The position numbers and the translations under genes are program-made. Positions 1 to 5,109 of a DNA stretch of 5,109 nt are shown here, piece after piece (within the stretch, counting starts at the first letter, position 1; each line of letters opens with the position of its first letter). The stretch is from positions 1-5,109 of the forward strand of contig JBBIRT010000188.1 of assembly GCA_037441725.1 (NCBI GenBank), written 5' to 3'. The notes beneath the pieces were generated by a model. The model had not been told where the DNA came from, did no database searches, and was given only the letters and a program-made list of their open reading frames with translations. The stretch comes from JBBIRT01 sp037441725. GTDB lineage: Bacteria; Desulfobacterota; BSN033; UBA1163.

Positions 1-1718
1 GAGCTCACTAAACCTCCTGTCACCTTTGCCGTTGAGAGAATCCGATCTAAAACCTCCTCTGTGGGATAGATTAAGAAAGAGGTATGATAGGCCATGAGAG
101 AAAGGGGTAAGGCTCCATGTTCACAGATCCTATCTCCTATCTCCTTGTAAAGCCATCCCAAGTCCTCAAAACTGCTGACCACCCTATCTCGAGGAAGATT
201 TAAGACCTCAAGAAGGGTATCGCACTGTTCAACTAAATTCTCAAGATCATACTTTTTGAAATAGATTTCACTAAGACCCAAGCGGACATCTTTTAAATCA
301 GGCGCTTGGATCAAGGCTTCATTAAAACAATCTATCGCCTTTAACTCTTCATGCCTCGCATGATAGAGATGTCCGAGGTTGGTTAGGGCTTCGAGTCTTC
401 GGGGATTGATTTCAAGGGCTTTTTTTAGTGCCTTTTCTGCCTCTATCCAGGAGCCCATCTTCCAAAGGGCCAGCCCGAGGTTTGAATAATTCTGATCCGA
501 TTCTGCTCCCTCTTGAATGGCCTTTTCATAATATTCTGCAGCCTCTTTAAATCTCTCTCCCTCTAAATTCAGAAGGGCCAGGGCCTCAAGACTCTGGGAA
601 TGATCCTTATGGAGTTTTAAGGATGTTAAAAACATCTCTTGGGCTGAATCCATCCTTTTCATCTTCCAGTAACATTGCCCAAGTCTGAAATATTGATAGT
701 AGCGAAGGCGATCGATATTGATTGGGAAAAGGCTTACTTCAATTTCCATTCCAATGGATCTGGTTAACTCCTCCTCCGCCCTCTCAAAATCCCCAGCTAA
801 GAAGAGAGCCTCCCCCAAACAGAAGTGGATCAAGCTATTCCCCTTGAAATGACTCAATACCTCCTCAAAGATGAAAATGGCCTCCTTATACCTCCCTAGT
901 TCAACATAATATTTTCCCATCAGCAAAGAGGCTTCTATATAGAGAAACCTCTCCCTTTCCCTAAGGGTTTGATCCTCTGTAATCTTCTTCATGTGTGAAA
1001 TGGCCTCAACCTGCCGGTTCATTCCGGCAAGGGTGCGGGCCGCATTATAATGCAACAGGGGATTGTCTGGATTCTCTTTAAGTTCTTCTTCGATGATATG
1101 TAAATTCCGTTCCGACTTTTTAAGCATCGTCTTTGGATCAGAATACCCAATGTGCCTGATGATGATATCGGTCTGGATCAACTTGATCCCCTGTCTTCTT
1201 AAAGTTTGGAAGATCTGTTCATGGACCCTTCCTTCAAACCTCACTCCCTCCACCCTTGGAAAGATTCGCAACTGATAGAATCGGGTCTCTCCATCTACAG
1301 GAGACTGATTGTTGACCATCACATAATAGGCCTGATCTTTTTGGGAAGGGAACATCTTTTTAAGGCTTTCGATCTTCTTCACTTCTGGAGGGTCTACCCG
1401 ATCGTCCGCATCCAGCCAGAGGATATAATCTCCTGTAGCCTGGCGAATCGATTCATTCCGTGCTGCACTGAAGTCATCACACCACTTAAAATCAAAAACC
1501 TTTGCGCCCAATTGCCGGGCGATCTCTTGGGTAGAATCGCTTGATCCCGTATCGATGACCACGATCTCATCGAGTACTGATCTTAAAGGGTGGATACAGG
1601 GGATAATATTTCCTGCCTCATTCTTCACAATCATGCACAGAGAGAGACTCTGATTTCTTGTCCAACTTAAGGGAGCGGTTTTGAGATGAACCCTCTTTTT
1701 CTTCCTTATTTTCTTCAA
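1..1718 (-). CDS. GT2 family glycosyltransferase with C-terminal TPR array, C-terminus outside window
   Basis: Likely transfers a sugar from a nucleotide-sugar donor. The 572 visible codons contain no stop and run off the left edge. The start is TTG at 1716-1718, chosen for an excellent ribosome-binding site 8 bases upstream and a 4-base TTGA overlap with the preceding gene. The next ATG (1632-1634, residue 29) would cut into the first beta strand. Residues 1-13 are very basic (KKIRKKKRV). The GT2 core spans about 25-195: SLCMIVKNEAGNI (26-38), VVIDTGSSDST (53-63), DDFSAARNES (81-90), the DxD-type metal site LDADD (102-106) and EGRVHEQI (162-169). TPR-like helices follow from about 223. A strict 34-residue register shows at M267, L301, then L346, L380, L414, L448 and L482, with a further likely unit near 517-550, so about eight or nine repeats. 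This layout matches the bacterial GT2-TPR group that also includes SunS-like protein glycosyltransferases. A protein acceptor is possible but unproven. It is probably co-translated with the upstream fusion glycosyltransferase. Confidence 0.92.
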   Translation of the reverse strand, partial: MKKIRKKKRVHLKTAPLSWTRNQSLSLCMIVKNEAGNIIPCIHPLRSVLDEIVVIDTGSSDSTQEIARQLGAKVFDFKWCDDFSAARNESIRQATGDYILWLDADDRVDPPEVKKIESLKKMFPSQKDQAYYVMVNNQSPVDGETRFYQLRIFPRVEGVRFEGRVHEQIFQTLRRQGIKLIQTDIIIRHIGYSDPKTMLKKSERNLHIIEEELKENPDNPLLHYNAARTLAGMNRQVEAISHMKKITEDQTLRERERFLYIEASLLMGKYYVELGRYKEAIFIFEEVLSHFKGNSLIHFCLGEALFLAGDFERAEEELTRSIGMEIEVSLFPINIDRLRYYQYFRLGQCYWKMKRMDSAQEMFLTSLKLHKDHSQSLEALALLNLEGERFKEAAEYYEKAIQEGAESDQNYSNLGLALWKMGSWIEAEKALKKALEINPRRLEALTNLGHLYHARHEELKAIDCFNEALIQAPDLKDVRLGLSEIYFKKYDLENLVEQCDTLLEVLNLPRDRVVSSFEDLGWLYKEIGDRICEHGALPLSLMAYHTSFLIYPTEEVLDRILSTAKVTGGLVS

Positions 1719-4700
1719 GGGGTGACCCTCCTTTGAGTTTCAAAGGCCTTTAATTTCTCTAACTCTCCAAGAATCTCCTTCACATGGGGCTGATGTTGAT
1801 TGAGTTGAAAAGATCTTTGATAAATCTCTTCAGCTCTATGGAAATCTTTAGTTTGAATGAAACAGCTTGCAAGAGAATTCAATAGGTCCACATCATCGGG
1901 CCTCAAATCTAATGCCTGACCAAACCAATGGATGGCCTCCTGATATAATTGTTTAGCCATCATACACCTTCCAAGGTGATCCATGGCTTCAAAATAATGC
2001 CCATTGATTTCAACCGATCGGGTAAAAAAAGAAATCGCTTCATCGATCTCTCCTCTCTGAAAGGCAATCACTCCAAGGTTATTTAAGGCGCAGAAATGAT
2101 TGGCCTCCTTCTCCAGAACCTTTTTAAATAGGCCTTCAGCCTCTTCCACCTTTCCCTCACAAAAGAGTGATTCTCCCAGTTCATTAAGAAGGTTGGCTTC
2201 CTGAAGGAGCAAGGCCTTGGCCTTCTGCCACACCTCTTCAGGAGTGATTTGATGATGGAGGCAGGCATACTTCTCCTTTGCAATACACCACGTTGCAAAT
2301 AAGTCCATTGGGGAAATCTCTCCCTTCTCGATTTTTTCTTTCCAAGGACTAAAATATTTTTCCTCTTTCATCCAAAGATAACACCCTGAATACTCACATT
2401 CAGGCTCAATGGAAACAGTATTCCACATCAATCTCCCGTACCGATAAGGCAACCGGCATCGGCCAGGAATCACGGTATAAATCCCTGCGATGGCAATATC
2501 ACTTGCGCCAGCCAGCTGGACCGTTCCACTATCCGTGGTGATCAGGAGATTGGCCCTTCTACATAACGCAACAAACTCTAAGGGGTTTAATTGATCTACC
2601 AGGTTGATTACCCCTTCTGTGGGAATAGGGTTTACCCCTCTTTTAGAATCCCTTATATTATCTCCAGTAGCCAATACCCTATACCCCTCATCGAGGATCA
2701 TCTGGGCTAATCGATTCCAGTGGCCTGCTGGCCATGTTCGATTTGGATCATTCTTCGCAGCGTGGAGAATCACAAGCTTTGATTTTCCTCCCTTAGAGGG
2801 AGGACCCAGACCATTCCCCTTTTCTTCCAAAAGCCTGTCCACTCGATCCATGACTGATTCAGGAATATTCAGGACGATCTCCTTAAAGGTATCAGGAACG
2901 GTGAGCCTGACCTCATTTAAAAAGGCATCTACCTGGTGCATTTCGCCAATCCCAAATTTGGCAGGATTCAAGTCAAATACCTCTGCTGGCCTTCTATCGA
3001 TTCTCCTTCTTAAATCAGAAGAGAAAGGATTGTCTAAAGGGATCACCTCATCCACATAAGGGTTAGCCTCAACCAATCCTTTGTACTTTTTATCTGTTAC
3101 GAAGGCGACCCTGCCTTGGGGATAAACATGCTTGAGTGCCCTCGTGAGTGGAAAGGCCATCAACACATCTCCCATTCCCGCATACCTCACAAGATAAAAA
3201 AACCGGTTTGAATTTTGGTCGTTGGTCTTATGGTCTGGAAAGTCCACCCTTCCTCCTTTGATCTCCCCAAACTCCTTCCCCCTCTTACGCTTTGGAAGAG
3301 AGCGTTGGATTTCCTCCAAACGTTTGAGTGCTTGAGAGGTAGCCCTCTTCCAGCTCCATTTTTCAATCACATCTTGACGCGCTTGTCGGCCTTTCCTCTG
3401 ACCTTCCTCAGGATGTTTATAAAGGAATCGCATTAATTCAATGAGGTGATGGAGAGAAGGAACAGCCCATCGATGTCCACGAAGAAAAGGGATCTCTTCC
3501 TCCTCACCCACTTCAGTCAGGCCCTCAATCTCAAGAAGGTAGCTGTTCTCTTCAGTCATAAATTCAAGATTGCCACTCCATCGGGTCCCAATGACCGGTA
3601 GACCTGTGGCCATGGCCTCAATATAGGGTCGTCCCCAACCTTCCCCCCTTGAAGGCATGACATAGGCATTGGCTGAAGCATAAAGGTGAGGCATCTCCGC
3701 CTCGGAGAGCTGCTCGGATAAAATGATGAGGGGAGCCACATCTTCACTGGATCGTCCCAAGACGTGGTGGAGGAAATGGTGGATGCGGGCCTCGATCTCT
3801 GAATGCACGTGAACCCCTTGGGAAGACTGAAGGGGATAAGTTTTTATGACAAGGCAGACCTCTTCATCTGGCTTGAAAGCCTCAGCCCATGCCTTTAAAA
3901 GAATATCCCAGCCTTTTCGATAGGTCCATTCAAAGATGGATAAAAAGGCAAACTTCCGTCGATCTGGAATAAGAAAAGGGGATAAACCAGGTCGAAACAG
4001 ATCAGGGTCTACTCCCTCAGGGACCACATAAATGGGAACGGTCACTCCACTCTTTTTAAATGTCATGAGATTAAACTGGGTGGGAACCCATATCTCATCC
4101 ATCGTGTTGCACCGGCTTATCCAATCAGGGGGCAAACGATCTGTTTCAAAAACCGTGTGCCCAATATTATAGACGGCATAAGGATCGCGTTGAAACGCAT
4201 AAGCTGGGGCATGAATCAATTGAAGGTAGGAATCCCCAAGGGGTGTTTGGGTTAATCGGACCAATGCCTCTCTTTCTTTTGCATCCAACTGTAATAAGAA
4301 CTTCTCAGAGGGTTGCGTGATGGGTTGTAAGCGGATAGAGCAGGACTCAGAGAGATGCCGTATGAGATTTCGAGAATGGTTGGCATAGCCACTCGGATCA
4401 AATGCCGGAGCTTTCCAAAGGATCGATGGAACAGTAGGTTTTTGACTTGTGGATTTCGAGATCTCATGAGATAACTTCTGCCATAATTCTTTTATCCCTT
4501 TATGGGAATCAAGCTCTGTCTGACCCTCTAATACCTTTTCCACCCCTCTGATGACTTGTCTTTGCTCTTCTTTCGTAGGGTAAAGGGAAAAGAAGGTCTT
4601 TTCGAAATGATTGGTTTTCAGCAAAGCCCTCGAGAGCCCAAGAAAGGCTTCAAGGTGATCGGGTTTTCGAGTGAGTTCAGGATCTCTCCGTTCATAGAGC

Positions 4701-5109
4701 CGATGAAGAAAATATTCTTCCCAGAAATGAATCTTTTCAGAGGGAGAAAGATATGGATGGTAAGGCAAAGTCACCTTCCAATGGCTTTGAATCTGTTCTG
4801 GCTCAGTGTCAATGGATTTTGAGTTACAACGAATTCGGGCATTTGCAAAAGTCTGATCCACATAGCAAAAGGGAAATTTTAAGATCGCTCGAAGCCAATA
4901 CTCCAAATCAATCGAGTAACTCAGCTCCGGGTTAAAGGGGCCGACCTCCTCGATCACTTCTCGGGAGAAGAATATGGAAGGTTGGTGAGGATGGGCTGGA
5001 CATCTCCACCACCGTACGAGAAATCCCAAGGTCATGTTGGGAGCGCTCCTTTTCACCCAGAGCAATTTGCCATTTTCGTCCACCATGTTCGTATTCCCAT
5101 AAATGATAT
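1715..5109 (-). CDS. Multidomain glycosyltransferase GT2-GT4-GT9-TPR, N-terminus outside window
   Basis: Probably adds successive sugars to a surface glycan or glycoprotein on the cytoplasmic side; donors and acceptor are unknown. Residues are numbered from the Met codon at 5084-5086. That Met is not the start: the frame stays open to the window edge (IIYGNTN precedes it), and YGN..MVDENGKLL is mid-domain GT2 sequence. Residues 1-130 are the GT2 C-terminal half (HQPSIFFSREVIEEVG; DLEYWLR at 60-66); its nucleotide-binding and DxD parts lie outside. Residues 131-219 form a helical linker. Residues 220-592 are GT4, with N-terminal FDPSGYA, RKGWD near 390 and the E-x7-E motif EGWGRPYIE (E482, E490). 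Residues 628-955 are GT9: GMGDV with D640 (matching the WaaC catalytic Asp), HAAKNDPNRTWP at 775-786, DSGTVQLAGA at 852-861, and the Cys-rich tail (C897, C902, C934, C942) ending ITPEEV. Residues 966-1101 are four TPRs with exact 34-residue spacing (L970, L1004, L1038, L1072). Domain assignment is firm; pathway is not. The stop overlaps the next gene's start. Confidence 0.93.
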   Translation of the reverse strand, partial: IIYGNTNMVDENGKLLWVKRSAPNMTLGFLVRWWRCPAHPHQPSIFFSREVIEEVGPFNPELSYSIDLEYWLRAILKFPFCYVDQTFANARIRCNSKSIDTEPEQIQSHWKVTLPYHPYLSPSEKIHFWEEYFLHRLYERRDPELTRKPDHLEAFLGLSRALLKTNHFEKTFFSLYPTKEEQRQVIRGVEKVLEGQTELDSHKGIKELWQKLSHEISKSTSQKPTVPSILWKAPAFDPSGYANHSRNLIRHLSESCSIRLQPITQPSEKFLLQLDAKEREALVRLTQTPLGDSYLQLIHAPAYAFQRDPYAVYNIGHTVFETDRLPPDWISRCNTMDEIWVPTQFNLMTFKKSGVTVPIYVVPEGVDPDLFRPGLSPFLIPDRRKFAFLSIFEWTYRKGWDILLKAWAEAFKPDEEVCLVIKTYPLQSSQGVHVHSEIEARIHHFLHHVLGRSSEDVAPLIILSEQLSEAEMPHLYASANAYVMPSRGEGWGRPYIEAMATGLPVIGTRWSGNLEFMTEENSYLLEIEGLTEVGEEEEIPFLRGHRWAVPSLHHLIELMRFLYKHPEEGQRKGRQARQDVIEKWSWKRATSQALKRLEEIQRSLPKRKRGKEFGEIKGGRVDFPDHKTNDQNSNRFFYLVRYAGMGDVLMAFPLTRALKHVYPQGRVAFVTDKKYKGLVEANPYVDEVIPLDNPFSSDLRRRIDRRPAEVFDLNPAKFGIGEMHQVDAFLNEVRLTVPDTFKEIVLNIPESVMDRVDRLLEEKGNGLGPPSKGGKSKLVILHAAKNDPNRTWPAGHWNRLAQMILDEGYRVLATGDNIRDSKRGVNPIPTEGVINLVDQLNPLEFVALCRRANLLITTDSGTVQLAGASDIAIAGIYTVIPGRCRLPYRYGRLMWNTVSIEPECEYSGCYLWMKEEKYFSPWKEKIEKGEISPMDLFATWCIAKEKYACLHHQITPEEVWQKAKALLLQEANLLNELGESLFCEGKVEEAEGLFKKVLEKEANHFCALNNLGVIAFQRGEIDEAISFFTRSVEINGHYFEAMDHLGRCMMAKQLYQEAIHWFGQALDLRPDDVDLLNSLASCFIQTKDFHRAEEIYQRSFQLNQHQPHVKEILGELEKLKAFETQRRVTP
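1727..1736 (-). promoter_or_regulatory. Ribosome-binding site for the TTG start of the GT2-TPR gene
   Basis: The minus strand reads TCAAAGGAGG, then eight bases, then TTG at 1718-1716. AAAGGAGG is complementary to most of the 16S anti-Shine-Dalgarno tail, and the spacing is near ideal. The site lies inside the last codons of the upstream gene, whose TGA stop (1717-1715) overlaps the TTG. This decides the start codon and suggests translational coupling, in which ribosomes finishing the first gene restart on the second. Confidence 0.85.
2787..2803. repeat. Perfect 7-bp inverted repeat inside the GT9 domain coding sequence
   Basis: CCTCCCT and AGGGAGG are perfectly complementary around a 3-base TAG loop. 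Read on the minus strand this encodes the PPSKGG core of a GPPSKGGKSK stretch (about residues 761-770). It falls in the loop between the helix RVDRLLEEKG and the strand LVILHAA, a place between the two halves of GT9 where extra residues should be tolerated. It resembles short dispersed palindromes that can sit in frame inside bacterial genes, but only one copy is visible here. It is not a terminator, since the gene continues through it with no T-run. Confidence 0.45.
3245..3261 (-). promoter_or_regulatory. Possible internal ribosome-binding site and GTG start at the GT4/GT9 junction
   Basis: The minus strand reads TCAAAGGAGG (3261-3252), four bases, then an in-frame GTG (3247-3245, Val614 of the fusion). 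The 10-base core is identical to the one before the downstream gene's TTG start. It falls in the linker between GT4 and GT9, so initiation here would give a free GT9-TPR protein of about 510 residues. The four-base spacing is shorter than usual, and Lys-Gly-Gly codons can produce AAAGGAGG by chance. It may be an active internal start, a relic of a once separate gene, or coincidence. Confidence 0.35.

Noticed and set aside
1..6. GAGCTC (SacI site) exactly at the window start, possibly a cloning boundary
   Set aside because: A single six-base site at the edge can be chance. Nothing vector-like follows and the reading frame continues normally.
1206..1544. Plus-strand open frame of 112 codons
   Set aside because: It lies opposite the GT2 core of the minus-strand gene, shows no recognisable domain, and is antisense shadow. 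The same applies to the other short plus-strand frames at 1063-1275, 2604-3059, 3215-3436 and 4556-4935.
1632..1634. ATG (residue 29) as the start of the GT2-TPR gene
   Set aside because: It would remove the first beta strand SLSLC of the GT2 fold and has no good Shine-Dalgarno. The TTG at 1716-1718 has both overlap and ribosome-binding site.
2213..2222. CAAGGCCTTG palindrome
   Set aside because: It is explained by adjacent Lys/Ala/Leu codons (AAG GCC TTG) in coding sequence and is too short to stand out.
2083..2298. Short minus-strand frames overlapping the fusion gene (also 3556-3747 and 4252-4467)
   Set aside because: They are out-of-frame readings of clearly coding sequence with GT9, TPR or GT4 motifs in the main frame. 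Their composition is Arg/Ser/Pro-rich, typical of shadows.
5084..5086. ATG as the start codon of the large fusion gene
   Set aside because: The frame is open upstream to the window edge and encodes IIYGNTN, a conserved mid-GT2 stretch. There is no ribosome-binding site before this ATG. The gene is cut by the window.

Overview
The window is almost entirely coding and all of it reads on the minus strand. It holds parts of two large glycosyltransferase genes, each running off one end of the window, with no intergenic space between them. Base composition is intermediate. Arginine is often AGG/AGA, Shine-Dalgarno signals are strong, and one gene starts with TTG, so the DNA is bacterial. A GT9 (heptosyltransferase-type) domain and glycosyltransferases fused to tetratricopeptide repeats (TPR) would fit a Gram-negative-type or environmental lineage such as Desulfobacterota or Nitrospirota. 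That placement is a guess from style, not from a marker gene.

Right part (about 1715-5109, minus strand): one open frame of 1130 visible codons, open at the right edge. In order it encodes the C-terminal half of a GT2 (GT-A fold) glycosyltransferase, a helical linker, a complete GT4 (GT-B) glycosyltransferase, a short basic linker, a complete GT9 glycosyltransferase, and four regular 34-residue TPRs. It is therefore a multi-enzyme fusion with three transferase domains and a protein-interaction tail.

Left part (1-1718, minus strand): a second gene begins with TTG inside the stop region of the first (4-base TTGA overlap) behind a near-perfect Shine-Dalgarno sequence. It encodes an N-terminal GT2 transferase with its nucleotide-binding and DxD motifs intact, followed by about eight or nine TPRs, and runs off the left edge after 572 codons.

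Together the two genes look like consecutive, translationally coupled members of a glycan-assembly operon. They would supply four transferase activities on two polypeptides, both ending in TPR solenoids. The target (lipopolysaccharide or capsule, or a surface protein such as flagellin or S-layer) cannot be read from this window. Points worth a second look are the triple-transferase fusion, a cryptic ribosome-binding site plus GTG at the GT4/GT9 junction, and a perfect 7-bp palindrome encoding a PPSKGGK loop inside GT9. I see no RNA genes, mobile elements, CRISPR arrays, promoters or terminators. No gap over 300 bases lacks a gene.
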